Made by a program: the position numbers and the translations under genes. A stretch of DNA of 64,000 nt from an uncultured Clostridium sp. (GTDB lineage: Bacteria; Bacillota; Clostridia; Lachnospirales; Lachnospiraceae), in the NCBI GenBank assembly GCA_945917985.1, contig CAMEIH010000011.1, positions 1 to 64,000 on the forward strand. The letters are read 5' to 3'. Within the stretch, counting starts at the first letter, position 1. Every line of letters begins with the position of its first letter. Shown here piece by piece: positions 1 to 10,541 of the stretch. The notes below the pieces were generated by a model. That model was not told the origin of the DNA, did no database searches, and saw only the letters and a program-made list of their open reading frames with translations.

Positions 1-139
1 GGCCGGGGCTAATGTTTCAATTATTTTAGGACATTTTCAAAAATGCTTGACAGCAAAACTTTTCATAAAATTTGTGGTTCCCTTTTTGACAGATTAAGGG
101 TATAATCAGAATATATGTAAAAATTTAAGGAGGCAGTCT

Positions 140-499
140 ATGAAATCTTCTTCGATGAATACCCATATGGGAAACATTTCTATTGATAATGAAGTAATTG
201 CCCAGTATGCCGGCAGCGTAGCTATGGAATGCTTTGGTATTGTCGGTATGGCTGGCATTAATGTAAAAGACGGACTGGTTAAGTTGTTAAAGATGGATAG
301 CATCACCAGAGGTATTAATGTATCCATTAAAAATAATAAGCTTACACTTAATTTTCATGTTATCGTTGCATACGGTGTAAGTATACTGGCAGTGACCGAC
401 AACCTGATCAGCAACGTCAAATATAAGGTAGAGGAATTTACCGGTATCGAAATCGAAAAAATAAACATCTTTGTTGAAGGTGTTAGAGTGATTGACTAA
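140..499 (+). CDS. Asp23/Gls24 family envelope stress response protein (YloU-like)
   Basis: 119-aa ORF with Asp23-like sequence (IAQYAGSVAMECFGIVGMAG...VAYGVSILAVTDNL); immediately upstream of a DAK2-domain gene as in the yloU-yloV pair. Confidence 0.9.
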   Translation: MKSSSMNTHMGNISIDNEVIAQYAGSVAMECFGIVGMAGINVKDGLVKLLKMDSITRGINVSIKNNKLTLNFHVIVAYGVSILAVTDNLISNVKYKVEEFTGIEIEKINIFVEGVRVID

Positions 500-514
500 T
501 AGGAGGATATATTT

Positions 515-2173
515 GTGGTTAATACAATCGACGCTAAGTTACTTTCAAAGATGTTCTTAGCTGGTGCAAAAAATTTGGAATCCAAAAAGGAATGGATCAA
601 TGATCTGAACGTTTTTCCCGTGCCGGATGGTGATACCGGAACGAATATGACACTTACCATTATGTCTGCAGCAAAGGAAGTTTCCGGTATGGATGATCCC
701 GACATGCTTTCTTTATGTAAGGCTATTTCTTCCGGATCTCTTCGGGGTGCAAGAGGAAATTCCGGTGTTATCCTGTCTCAGCTCTTCAGAGGTTTCACGA
801 AAGTCATCAGAGAAAAGGACGAGCTTACCATCCCTGTTCTTGCAGATGCCTTTGATAAAGCGGTAGAAACAGCATATAAAGCTGTAATGAAGCCGAAAGA
901 GGGAACAATTCTTACTGTTGCAAAGGGAGCTGCAGAAAAAGCCAGAGAACTTACAAACGATGGATGTGAGGATTTATCCTATTTTTTTGACGAAGTGATC
1001 AAATATGCGGATGAAGTCCTTTTAAAAACACCTGAAATGCTTCCCGTATTGAAGCAGGCCGGTGTTGTGGATTCCGGTGGTCAGGGACTTATGCAGGTGC
1101 TGAAAGGTGCCTACGATGCGTTCCTCGGCAAAGAAATTGATCTGTCAATTCCTGAAGTAACCCATGTGAAGCCTACACAGATGAGCATGGATGCCCAGGC
1201 AGAGGCGGATATCAAGTTTGGATATTGCACGGAATTCATTATCATGTTAACCAGGAATTTCAATATCAAACAGGAAATTGATTTCAAAGAATATCTGGAA
1301 TCAATCGGTGATTCTATTGTCGTTGTTGCAGATGATGATGTTGTCAAAGTACATGTGCATACCAATGATCCCGGTCTTGCAATCCAGAAAGCACTGAAAT
1401 ATGGTGCCCTTTCTAATATGAAGATTGACAATATGCGTTTGGAACATCAGGAAAAACTGTTTAAGATGGAAGAAACCGCAAAGGAGCAGGATGCAGAAGC
1501 AGAAATGCCGCATAAGGATACCGGATTTATCGCAGTATCTGTAGGTGAGGGTATCAATGAGATCTTTAAAGGACTGGGCGTTGATTATATTATTGAAGGT
1601 GGACAGACAATGAATCCCAGTACGGAGGATATGCTGAATGCCATCGACAAAGTAAATGCGGACACCATTTTTGTGCTTCCGAATAATAAAAACATTATTC
1701 TTGCTGCAAATCAGGCTAAAGCAATGGTGGATGATAAGAATATCATAGTCATTCCAACGAAAACAGTGCCCCAGGGAATTACAGCAGTTATCAATTATGT
1801 TCCCGATCTTTCCGCGGAAGATAACGAGGAGACCATGAACGGAGAAATCTCCAATGTCAGAACAGGACAGGTTACGTATGCGGTAAGAGATACTGTGATC
1901 GAAGATAAGGAGATCAGACAGGGCGACTACATGGGAATCGGTGACAAAGGAATTCTTTCCGTCGGTGCCGATGTTGCCGATGTCACATTTGAGATGATTC
2001 GGAATATGATGGATGATTCTCTCGAATTAATCAGTATCTATTATGGCTCAGACGTGGAAGAAGCAGATGCTGAGGAATTAAAGAAAAAAGTGGAAGAAAC
2101 ATACCCGTCATGTGATGTTGAATTACAGTTTGGCGGACAGCCTATTTATTATTATATTGTATCGGCAGAATAA
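515..2173 (+). CDS. DAK2 domain protein, FakA/YloV-like fatty acid kinase
   Basis: 552 aa; N-terminal DAK2 motifs (NVFPVPDGDTGTNMTLT, GARGNSGVILSQ, VVDSGGQGL) and DegV-like C-terminal part. Confidence 0.92.
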   Translation: MVNTIDAKLLSKMFLAGAKNLESKKEWINDLNVFPVPDGDTGTNMTLTIMSAAKEVSGMDDPDMLSLCKAISSGSLRGARGNSGVILSQLFRGFTKVIREKDELTIPVLADAFDKAVETAYKAVMKPKEGTILTVAKGAAEKARELTNDGCEDLSYFFDEVIKYADEVLLKTPEMLPVLKQAGVVDSGGQGLMQVLKGAYDAFLGKEIDLSIPEVTHVKPTQMSMDAQAEADIKFGYCTEFIIMLTRNFNIKQEIDFKEYLESIGDSIVVVADDDVVKVHVHTNDPGLAIQKALKYGALSNMKIDNMRLEHQEKLFKMEETAKEQDAEAEMPHKDTGFIAVSVGEGINEIFKGLGVDYIIEGGQTMNPSTEDMLNAIDKVNADTIFVLPNNKNIILAANQAKAMVDDKNIIVIPTKTVPQGITAVINYVPDLSAEDNEETMNGEISNVRTGQVTYAVRDTVIEDKEIRQGDYMGIGDKGILSVGADVADVTFEMIRNMMDDSLELISIYYGSDVEEADAEELKKKVEETYPSCDVELQFGGQPIYYYIVSAE

Positions 2174-2203
2174 AATCTGCGTCACCAGAAATGAATGAAA
2201 AAG

Positions 2204-2230
2204 AAAAGGACGGCGAGAACCGTCCTTTTT
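2204..2230 (+). terminator. Intrinsic terminator-like hairpin between yloV-like gene and recG
   Basis: AAAAGGACGG-cgagaa-CCGTCCTTTTT; lies inside the over-extended ORF call starting at 2195. Confidence 0.75.
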
Positions 2231-2245
2231 GTTAATGAGGGCAAT

Positions 2246-4303
2246 ATGAATTATTCTGATCAAATTACGAGCATCAAAGGTATCGGGGATAAGACCGCAA
2301 AACTGTTTGAAAAAATATCCATTTATACAGTTCGTGATCTTCTTGATCATTTCCCCAGAGATTATGAGGAATTTGGTCCGCCTGTAAAGGCGGCAGAAGC
2401 TCCCCAGGATTTACCTGTAACGCTGGAACTTACTGTTCTTTCCGGTTTTCAGTGGAAAAAGGTAAGACAGCTTTCCATCGGGACAGGGCTGGCGGCAGAT
2501 GATACCGGAAAAGTTTCCATCACATTTTTTAACGCACCTTATTTGAAAAATGTGATCAAAGGCGGCGGCGTATATCTGATGCGGGGAAAACTGAAGAAGG
2601 AACGCGGTATGCTTCATATGGATCAGCCAAAGCTCTATACCTATGAAGAATACCGAAAAATAATGGGTTCTCTGCAGCCGAAATACGGACTTACCTTTGG
2701 GCTTACCAACCATACTGTTGCAAAAGCCATGAAACAGGCGCTAAATGCTGTGAATGAGGAAGAATATCTTCCCGATGAAATCATTAGAGAGTATCAGCTT
2801 GTATCCCGCAGGGAAGCTTATCAGGGCATTCATTTTCCGAAAAGCTATGAAGAGATGTTACGTGCCAGAAAACGTCTTTCCTTTGACGAATTCTTTTTGT
2901 TTTTAATTCAGTTAAGAAAACTGAAAGAAGTGAATGAAGATCAGATTTCCTCTTATCCCATGATAGAGACCGCAGATGCCGGAAGGCTCATGGAAGCGCT
3001 TCCTTATCAGTTGACTTCTGCCCAGCTAAGAGTGTGGGAGGAGATCAAGACTGATCTTGTAAGCGGAAAAAGTATGAATCGGCTTGTGCAGGGAGATGTG
3101 GGATCCGGAAAGACTATTTTGGCCTTTCTCTCTTTACTGATGGCTGTTTCCAACGGTTATCAGGGAGCACTTATGGCGCCCACGGAAATTCTGGCAAGGC
3201 AGCATTATGAGCAGATGATGAAAATGACAGAGAACTATCATTTGCCTTTTAAACCGGTTCTTCTCACAGGCTCTGTTTCAGCTTCAGGCAAAAAAAAGCT
3301 TTATGAAAAAATAGAAACAGGAGAAGCCAACGTGGTCATCGGAACCCACGCGCTGATTCAGGAAAAAGTAAACTACCGTAATCTTGCCCTTGTGATCACA
3401 GATGAACAGCATCGCTTTGGCGTAAAACAGCGGGAGGCATTGAGTGATAAAGGCGGACATGCACATGTGCTTGTTATGAGTGCCACACCCATTCCCAGAA
3501 CACTTGCCATTATTCTCTATGGAGATCTGCATCTGTCCGTAGTGGATGAACTGCCCGCTGACAGACTTCCTATAAAGAACTGTGTGGTAAATACCGGCTA
3601 TCGCAAAAAGGCCTATGAATTTATTGAAAAGGAAGTGGCAAACGGTCATCAGGTTTACGTGATTTGTCCTATGGTAGATGCGAGTGAAGAGACAGACGAC
3701 ATCGAAAATGTGATTGACTATTCCGCTAAGCTTAAAAGTGAACTTCCCGACCGGATTCATGTGGAATATCTTCACGGCAAAATGAAGCCTGCCGAGAAAA
3801 ACAGAATCATGGAAGCATTTTCTGACGGTGATATTGATGTGCTTGTTTCAACAACGGTAATCGAAGTCGGCATCAATGTTCCCAATGCAACGGTAATGAT
3901 GGTTGAAAACGCAGAGCGGTTTGGCCTTGCACAGCTCCACCAGCTCAGAGGAAGGATCGGAAGAGGAAAGAATCAGTCCTACTGCATTTTTATCAGTGGA
4001 AATGACAACCAGAGATCTATGGACAGATTAAAGATTTTGAACCAGTCCAACGATGGATTTTATATAGCGGAAGAGGATTTGAAGCTGCGTGGTCCCGGCG
4101 ATCTGTTCGGTATCAGACAGAGCGGTGTTATGGAATTCAAGATAGCAGATATTTATCAGGACAGTAATCTTCTTAAAAAAATCAGTGTTACTGTGGATCA
4201 TATCTTACAGGAGGACAATGAACTTTCCTCCCCAAAATACTTTTCCGTGAGACAATTTTTGAACCAAAATGCGGTAAATTTTATTGACTTTAGAACAATC
4301 TGA
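2246..4303 (+). CDS. recG: ATP-dependent DNA helicase RecG
   Basis: Wedge domain plus helicase motifs (LVQGDVGSGKT, TDEQHRFGV, VMSATPIPRTLA, QLRGRIGRG). ATG at 2246 (MNYSDQITSIKGIGDKTAKL) preferred because the terminator hairpin lies upstream. Confidence 0.96.
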   Translation: MNYSDQITSIKGIGDKTAKLFEKISIYTVRDLLDHFPRDYEEFGPPVKAAEAPQDLPVTLELTVLSGFQWKKVRQLSIGTGLAADDTGKVSITFFNAPYLKNVIKGGGVYLMRGKLKKERGMLHMDQPKLYTYEEYRKIMGSLQPKYGLTFGLTNHTVAKAMKQALNAVNEEEYLPDEIIREYQLVSRREAYQGIHFPKSYEEMLRARKRLSFDEFFLFLIQLRKLKEVNEDQISSYPMIETADAGRLMEALPYQLTSAQLRVWEEIKTDLVSGKSMNRLVQGDVGSGKTILAFLSLLMAVSNGYQGALMAPTEILARQHYEQMMKMTENYHLPFKPVLLTGSVSASGKKKLYEKIETGEANVVIGTHALIQEKVNYRNLALVITDEQHRFGVKQREALSDKGGHAHVLVMSATPIPRTLAIILYGDLHLSVVDELPADRLPIKNCVVNTGYRKKAYEFIEKEVANGHQVYVICPMVDASEETDDIENVIDYSAKLKSELPDRIHVEYLHGKMKPAEKNRIMEAFSDGDIDVLVSTTVIEVGINVPNATVMMVENAERFGLAQLHQLRGRIGRGKNQSYCIFISGNDNQRSMDRLKILNQSNDGFYIAEEDLKLRGPGDLFGIRQSGVMEFKIADIYQDSNLLKKISVTVDHILQEDNELSSPKYFSVRQFLNQNAVNFIDFRTI

Positions 4304-4421
4304 CAGTAAGATATACTTGTATGCTTGTCTTTTAAAAACACAAGATGTTGTATGTTGACAGATACCAAACGACGATATGCTTTGTGAGTCGTCTTATTGG
4401 TCTAAGAAAGGAAAATTATTC

Positions 4422-5282
4422 ATGAGCAAGGTTGCAATTGTAACGGACAGTAACAGTGGTATTACACAATCACAGGGAAAGGAGCTTGGCATTTTTGTCC
4501 TTCCCATGCCTTTTATGATCAATGAAGAGCCATTTCTTGAAGATATTGATTTGACACAGGATGAATTTTATCAAAGACTGGAGGCCGGCGCTGATGTGAT
4601 TACCAGTCAGCCTTCTCCGGAATCTGTTCTCAATTTGTGGGAAGAAATATTAAAGGAGTATGATGAGATTGTTCATATTCCCATGAGCAGCGGATTATCC
4701 GGCTCCTGTCAGAGCGCGATTATGCTTTCAGAGGACTTTGACGGGAAAGTACAGGTCGTGAATAATCAGCGTATTTCCGTTACACAACGGCAGTCCTGTC
4801 TGGATGCAAAGCTTCTTGCAGAAAGAGGAATGAATGCCGTGGAGATCAAGGATTTCCTGGAAAAAGATAAATTCAATTCCAGTATCTACATTATGCTGGA
4901 TACCTTGTATTATCTGAAAAAGGGCGGACGCATCACTCCTGCCGCTGCAGCCATAGGAACACTTTTGAAGCTTAAGCCTGTACTCACGATTCAGGGCGAT
5001 AAACTGGATGCCTTTGCCAAAGCAAGAACTGCCACACAGGGGAAATCCATTATGATAAATGCCATCAGGAATGACATGGAGAACCGATTCGGTGGTGCAC
5101 GCGCGGACAATATCTGGCTCCAGGTTGCCTACACCAAAGACAGAGAGGCGGCAGAACAGTTCAAGGAAGAGCTTTTAAAGGAATTTCCGGGCTTTGACAT
5201 TCAGATGGATCCCTTGTCCTTGAGCGTATCCTGTCACATCGGGCCGGGATCTCTTGCAGTTGCCTGCTGCAAAAAAATTTAG
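4422..5282 (+). CDS. DegV family protein
   Basis: MSKVAIVTDSNSGIT..., SSGLSGSCQSA, YYLKKGGRIT motifs; start trimmed from 4377 to the ATG after AAGGAAA. Confidence 0.93.
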   Translation: MSKVAIVTDSNSGITQSQGKELGIFVLPMPFMINEEPFLEDIDLTQDEFYQRLEAGADVITSQPSPESVLNLWEEILKEYDEIVHIPMSSGLSGSCQSAIMLSEDFDGKVQVVNNQRISVTQRQSCLDAKLLAERGMNAVEIKDFLEKDKFNSSIYIMLDTLYYLKKGGRITPAAAAIGTLLKLKPVLTIQGDKLDAFAKARTATQGKSIMINAIRNDMENRFGGARADNIWLQVAYTKDREAAEQFKEELLKEFPGFDIQMDPLSLSVSCHIGPGSLAVACCKKI

Positions 5283-5297
5283 AAAGAGGTTTTTTAA

Positions 5298-7220
5298 ATG
5301 GCAAAAGAACCAATCTATGATGCCTCCAGCATAACCGTTCTGGAAGGTCTTGAAGCAGTTAGAAAAAGGCCCGGTATGTACATCGGCAGTGTTTCTACCA
5401 AGGGTCTGAATCATTTGATTTATGAAATCGTGGACAATTCTGTAGACGAGCATCTGGCCGGATATTGTGATACCATTAAAGTTACTTTGGAAGCGGATGG
5501 ATCTGCAACCATAGAAGACAACGGACGTGGTATTCCTGTTGGTATGCACGAAAAGGGTGTCAGCGCAGAACGTCTTGTATTTACCACACTTCATGCCGGT
5601 GGTAAGTTTGACAATTCCGCCTATAAAACAAGCGGTGGTCTTCACGGTGTGGGTTCCTCTGTGGTGAATGCACTTTCCACCTATATGACAGTACGGATCA
5701 AGAACGGCGGAAATCTCTATGAAGATAAATATGAGAGGGGAAATCCCACCATAGAACTGATTGACGGACTTCTGCCTGTGATCGGAAAAGCAAAAGGAAC
5801 CGGAACTACCATCAATTTTCTGCCGGATGATACGATTTTTGACAAGACCAGGTTCAAGGAGGATGAAATTAAGAGCAGACTCCATGAGACTGCATACTTA
5901 AATCCGGGACTTACCATTGTTTTTGAAGACAAAAGAAAAGAAGAGACGGAACATCTGGAATTTCATGAGCCTGACGGTATTATCGGATTTATCAAGGATA
6001 TGAATAAGTCTAAGGAAACCCTTCATGACGTGATCTATTTTACGGGCGAAGCGGAAGGAATCACCGTGGAAGGTGCCATTCAGTATGTCAATGAGTTCCA
6101 TGAAAATGTCCTTGGTTTCTGTAATAATATCTATAACTCGGAAGGTGGTACGCATCTGACCGGTTTTAAGACAGCTTTCACGAATATCATCAATACTTAT
6201 GCAAGAGAACTGAATATTCTGAAGGATAAAGACATCAATTTCACAGGTGCCGATGTGCGAAATGGTATGACAGCCGTCATTTCCATCAAACATCCGGATC
6301 CCCGCTTTGAAGGCCAGACCAAGACAAAGCTTGACAATCAGGATGCTGCCAAGGTTGTCAGCAAAGTGACAAACGATGAACTCGTCCGCTATTTTGACAG
6401 AAATCTTGAAACCTTAAAGAATATCATCGGCTGTGCGGAGAAAGCCGCCAAAATCCGTAAGACGGAAGAAAAAGCAAAGACAAATATGCTGACAAAGCAG
6501 AAATTCTCCTTTGATTCTAACGGAAAGCTGGCAAATTGTGAGTCAAAGGATGCCTCCAAATGTGAGATTTTTATCGTAGAAGGAGATTCTGCGGGAGGAA
6601 GCGCAAAAACCGCAAGAAATCGTGCTTTCCAGGCGATTTTACCTATCAGGGGAAAAATCCTGAACGTGGAGAAAGCGAGCATCGATAAGGTCCTTGCCAA
6701 CGCCGAGATTAAGACCATGATCAACGCCTTCGGCTGTGGCTTTTCGGAAGGCTACGGCAATGATTTTGACATAACCAAGCTTCGTTACAACAAGATCATT
6801 ATCATGGCGGATGCGGATGTGGACGGTGCCCATATTTCCAATCTGTTGCTCACTCTGTTTTATCGTTTTATGCCGGAGCTTATTTTTGAAGGCCATGTTT
6901 ATATAGCAATGCCGCCTCTCTATAAGGCAATGCCAAGTAAAGGAGAGGAAGAGTACCTCTATGATGACAAGGCTCTTGAAAAATACCGCAAAAAGCATAA
7001 AGGACCTTTTACGCTGCAGCGATACAAGGGGCTTGGAGAGATGGATGCAAACCAGCTTTGGGAAACCACCTTAAACCCGGAAACCAGAATGCTGAAGCTG
7101 GTAGAAATAGAAGATGCACGTATGGCATCGGAAGTAACAGAACTCCTGATGGGGACTGATGTTCCTCCAAGAAAGGCGTTTATTTATGATCACGCACAGG
7201 ATGCGGAACTGGATATATAA
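5298..7220 (+). CDS. parE: Type IIA topoisomerase subunit B (topoisomerase IV ParE-like / GyrB family)
   Basis: GHKL ATPase (EIVDNSVDEHLAGY, DNGRGIPV, GGLHGVGSSVVNALS) and TOPRIM (EGDSAGGSAK, MADADVDGAHI), QRYKGLGEMD. ParE vs GyrB assigned from the ParC-like partner. Confidence 0.85.
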   Translation: MAKEPIYDASSITVLEGLEAVRKRPGMYIGSVSTKGLNHLIYEIVDNSVDEHLAGYCDTIKVTLEADGSATIEDNGRGIPVGMHEKGVSAERLVFTTLHAGGKFDNSAYKTSGGLHGVGSSVVNALSTYMTVRIKNGGNLYEDKYERGNPTIELIDGLLPVIGKAKGTGTTINFLPDDTIFDKTRFKEDEIKSRLHETAYLNPGLTIVFEDKRKEETEHLEFHEPDGIIGFIKDMNKSKETLHDVIYFTGEAEGITVEGAIQYVNEFHENVLGFCNNIYNSEGGTHLTGFKTAFTNIINTYARELNILKDKDINFTGADVRNGMTAVISIKHPDPRFEGQTKTKLDNQDAAKVVSKVTNDELVRYFDRNLETLKNIIGCAEKAAKIRKTEEKAKTNMLTKQKFSFDSNGKLANCESKDASKCEIFIVEGDSAGGSAKTARNRAFQAILPIRGKILNVEKASIDKVLANAEIKTMINAFGCGFSEGYGNDFDITKLRYNKIIIMADADVDGAHISNLLLTLFYRFMPELIFEGHVYIAMPPLYKAMPSKGEEEYLYDDKALEKYRKKHKGPFTLQRYKGLGEMDANQLWETTLNPETRMLKLVEIEDARMASEVTELLMGTDVPPRKAFIYDHAQDAELDI

Positions 7221-7238
7221 GAAAGGCTTTGTGAGTAA

Positions 7239-9473
7239 ATGGAAGAGAAGATCATTAAAACAGAATATTCTGAGGTAATGCAGAAATCCTTTATCGATTA
7301 TGCCATGAGCGTTATCATTGCCAGAGCGCTTCCTGATGCAAGGGATGGTCTGAAGCCTGTTCAGCGGCGTACTTTATACGATATGCATGAGCTTGGCATC
7401 CGGTATGATAAGCCTTATCGTAAAAGTGCCCGTATTGTTGGTGATACTATGGGTAAATATCACCCTCATGGAGACAGTTCTATCTATGAAGCTCTTGTTG
7501 TGATGACGCAGGATTTCAAAAAGGGGCTTCCTCTCGTGGACGGTCATGGTAATTTCGGGAATATAGAGGGAGACGGCGCAGCTGCCATGCGTTATACAGA
7601 GGCAAGGCTTTCTCAGGTGACACAGGAAGCATTTCTGTCTGATCTTGATAAAGATGTTGTGGATTTTATGCCAAACTTTGATGAGACCGAAAAGGAACCT
7701 ACCGTTCTTCCTGCTAAGTTTCCCAATCTCCTTGTAAACGGTTCCGAAGGAATTGCGGTCGGTATGGCAACCAGCATTCCTCCCCATAATCTTGCGGAAG
7801 TGATTGATGCTGTCAAAGCCTACATGAAGGATGAAACGATTTCCAATGAAGGTCTTATGAAATATATCAAAGGCCCCGATTTTCCCACAGGCGGAATCGT
7901 GATCAATAAAGACGAGTTAAAACAAATTTATGAAACAGGTGTAGGGAAAATAAAAATCCGCGGCAAAGTGGATGTAGAGAAGGGAAAAGCAGGAAAAACC
8001 TATGTGGTAATCAGTGAAATTCCCTATCCTATGATTGGTGCCAATATCGCTAAATTTCTGATGGATGTAGCTGCTCTTTCCGAGCAGAAAAAGACCATGG
8101 ATATCGTAGATATCACCAATCAGTCCTCCAAAGAAGGAATCCGTATTGTAATTGAACTTAAGAAGGATGCAGACGTTGATAATTTTATCAATATGCTCTA
8201 CAAAAAGACCAGGTTAGAAGACACCTTCGGAGTCAATATGCTTGCCATTGCAGATGGTCGTCCCGAAACTATGAGTCTTAAACAGATCATTAAATGCAAC
8301 GTTGATTTCCAATACGAGGTCAATACCAGAAAATATAATACTCTGCTTCAGAAAGAACAGGAAAAGAAAGAGATTCAGGAAGGTCTGATCAAGGCCTGCA
8401 ATGTGATTGATCTGATCATAGAGATTTTGAGAGGTTCCAAGGATCGTGCCATGGCCAAAGCATGTTTGGTGGAGGGCAAGACGGATGGAATCAAATTTAA
8501 ATTCAAAGAGTCAAAGATCATGGCATCCCAGCTTGCCTTTACGGAAAAACAGGCAAATGCCATTCTCGAAATGCGTTTATACAAACTGATCGGGCTTGAA
8601 CTGGAAGCTCTGATCAATGAACATGAAGAGACCATGGCAAATATCTATCGTTACGAGGATATTCTTTCCAGGCGTGATGCTATGGCTCAGGTAATCATGA
8701 ATGAGCTTGATGATATCAAAAAATCTTATGGCAGACCCAGAAAAACTGTGATAGAAAACATGGCAGAAGCTGTTTACGAAGAGAAAAAGCCGGAAGCAAT
8801 GGATGTTGTATTTTTGATGGACCGTTTCGGCTATGCCAAGACCATCGACACCGCAACTTATGAAAGAAATAAAGAAGCTGCCGATAATGAGAACAAGTAT
8901 GTATTTACCTGTAAGAATACGGGTAAGATATGTGTGTTCACCAACATGGGACAGCTTCACACCATAAAGGTCTCCGATATTCCTTACGGAAAGTTCAGGG
9001 ATAAAGGAATACCCATTGATAATATCAGTAATTACAATTCCGAAAAAGAAATGGTAATTGCTGTCACAAGTCAGACAGATTTAAACCTTTACCGTGTTGT
9101 ATTTGCGACAAAACAGTCCATGCTGAAAATTGTGGACGGTGGTGAATTTGATGTTTCCAAGCGCACCGTTGCTTCCACCAAACTGCAGGATGGCGATGAA
9201 GTCGTAAACGTTACTGTTTTAAATGATCAGAAGGAAATCGTATTACAGTCCGCGGAAGGATATTTCCTCAAGTTTTCTCTGGATGAGATACCGGAAAAGA
9301 AAAAGGGAGCTGTCGGTGTCCGCGGCATGAAACTTGGGCCGAAGGATTTTGTGGAAAATGTTTACTTTACCGGTATTTGGGCAAAGACCATCGAATACAA
9401 AGAAAAGCAGCTGGAGCTTTCCAGATTAAAAGCCGGAAAACGCGACACCAAGGGAACAAAAATCAGAATCTGA
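7239..9473 (+). CDS. parC: Type IIA topoisomerase subunit A (topoisomerase IV ParC-like)
   Basis: [17 protein letters not shown], catalytic Tyr region [11 protein letters not shown], beta-pinwheel C-terminus without a recognisable GyrA box. Confidence 0.82.
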   Translation: MEEKIIKTEYSEVMQKSFIDYAMSVIIARALPDARDGLKPVQRRTLYDMHELGIRYDKPYRKSARIVGDTMGKYHPHGDSSIYEALVVMTQDFKKGLPLVDGHGNFGNIEGDGAAAMRYTEARLSQVTQEAFLSDLDKDVVDFMPNFDETEKEPTVLPAKFPNLLVNGSEGIAVGMATSIPPHNLAEVIDAVKAYMKDETISNEGLMKYIKGPDFPTGGIVINKDELKQIYETGVGKIKIRGKVDVEKGKAGKTYVVISEIPYPMIGANIAKFLMDVAALSEQKKTMDIVDITNQSSKEGIRIVIELKKDADVDNFINMLYKKTRLEDTFGVNMLAIADGRPETMSLKQIIKCNVDFQYEVNTRKYNTLLQKEQEKKEIQEGLIKACNVIDLIIEILRGSKDRAMAKACLVEGKTDGIKFKFKESKIMASQLAFTEKQANAILEMRLYKLIGLELEALINEHEETMANIYRYEDILSRRDAMAQVIMNELDDIKKSYGRPRKTVIENMAEAVYEEKKPEAMDVVFLMDRFGYAKTIDTATYERNKEAADNENKYVFTCKNTGKICVFTNMGQLHTIKVSDIPYGKFRDKGIPIDNISNYNSEKEMVIAVTSQTDLNLYRVVFATKQSMLKIVDGGEFDVSKRTVASTKLQDGDEVVNVTVLNDQKEIVLQSAEGYFLKFSLDEIPEKKKGAVGVRGMKLGPKDFVENVYFTGIWAKTIEYKEKQLELSRLKAGKRDTKGTKIRI

Positions 9474-9486
9474 CAAGGAGAACCGG

Positions 9487-10038
9487 ATGAGAGTAATTGC
9501 AGGGACTGCCAGAAGTTTAAAATTAAAGACACCGGAAGGACAAGGGACAAGGCCTACCACTGACCGAATCAAGGAAACACTGTTCAATATGATACAGATG
9601 ACTGTTCCCGGCAGTATTTTTATCGATCTGTTTTCCGGAAGCGGCGGAATCGGCATTGAAGCGTTAAGTCGTGGTGCAAAGCACGCTTATTTTGTGGAAA
9701 ATGCCAAAGAGGCCATAAGTTGTATTCAGGAAAATCTGGTATTTACAAAATTTACGGATAGAGCTACACTGTTAAAGCAGGATGTTCTGTCGGCATTATC
9801 CATGATCTCGGAAAAGGAAGCCGATATCGTTTTTATGGATCCGCCTTATGAACTGTCCATCGAAGAAAGTGTATTTCATGCACTTGCAGAGCAGAAATAT
9901 ATCACAGAAAACACCGTGATCATTGTTGAAGCAAAGCTTGACAGGAATTTTGACTTCCTGAATGAACTTGGTTTTGAAGTGACCAGGGAAAAAATTTACA
10001 AAACGAACAAGCATGTTTTTTGCAGAAAGGTCAGTTAA
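9487..10038 (+). CDS. rsmD: 16S rRNA (guanine(966)-N(2))-methyltransferase RsmD
   Basis: MRVIAGTARSLKLKTPEGQGTRPTTDRIKETLFNM, FSGSGGIGIEALSRGA, MDPPYE motifs; coaD neighbour. Confidence 0.95.
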   Translation: MRVIAGTARSLKLKTPEGQGTRPTTDRIKETLFNMIQMTVPGSIFIDLFSGSGGIGIEALSRGAKHAYFVENAKEAISCIQENLVFTKFTDRATLLKQDVLSALSMISEKEADIVFMDPPYELSIEESVFHALAEQKYITENTVIIVEAKLDRNFDFLNELGFEVTREKIYKTNKHVFCRKVS

Positions 10039-10527
10039 ATGAAAACAGCAATTTATCCGGGAAGCTTTGACCCGGTTACCTATGGTCACCTCGATATCAT
10101 CAAGAGAGCAGCGGAGATCTTTGACGAATTAACAGTCAGCGTTCTGAACAATAAGCAAAAAACTCCATTGTTTTCTGTAGAAGAACGTGTTAATATATTG
10201 AAAGAAGCAACGAAGGATATTCCCAATGTAAAAGTGGAATCTTTCAGCGGACTTTTAGTGGATTATGCCAAGTCCCGCAATGTTCATGTTGTGATCAGGG
10301 GACTTAGAGCCATCACTGATTTTGAATATGAATTGCAGAATGCACAGACGAACGCATTGCTCTCAAAGGGGGCACTTGATACCGTATTCTTAACCACAAA
10401 ACTTGAATATGCCTATCTCAGTTCTTCCAGTGTGAAAGAGATTGCAAGTTTTAAAGGTGATATTTCCATGTGTGTTCCTGAGTTTGTTGCCAAAATGGTT
10501 TATGATAAATATGGATATAATAAGTAA
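10039..10527 (+). CDS. coaD: Pantetheine-phosphate adenylyltransferase
   Basis: [46 protein letters not shown]. Confidence 0.97.
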   Translation: MKTAIYPGSFDPVTYGHLDIIKRAAEIFDELTVSVLNNKQKTPLFSVEERVNILKEATKDIPNVKVESFSGLLVDYAKSRNVHVVIRGLRAITDFEYELQNAQTNALLSKGALDTVFLTTKLEYAYLSSSSVKEIASFKGDISMCVPEFVAKMVYDKYGYNK

Positions 10528-10541
10528 ATGGGGGTCAATGA

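Noticed and set aside
5175-5885. 236-aa ORF on - strand antisense to degV/parE
   Set aside because: Antisense to two clearly coding genes; His/Cys/Phe-rich composition typical of shadow ORFs.
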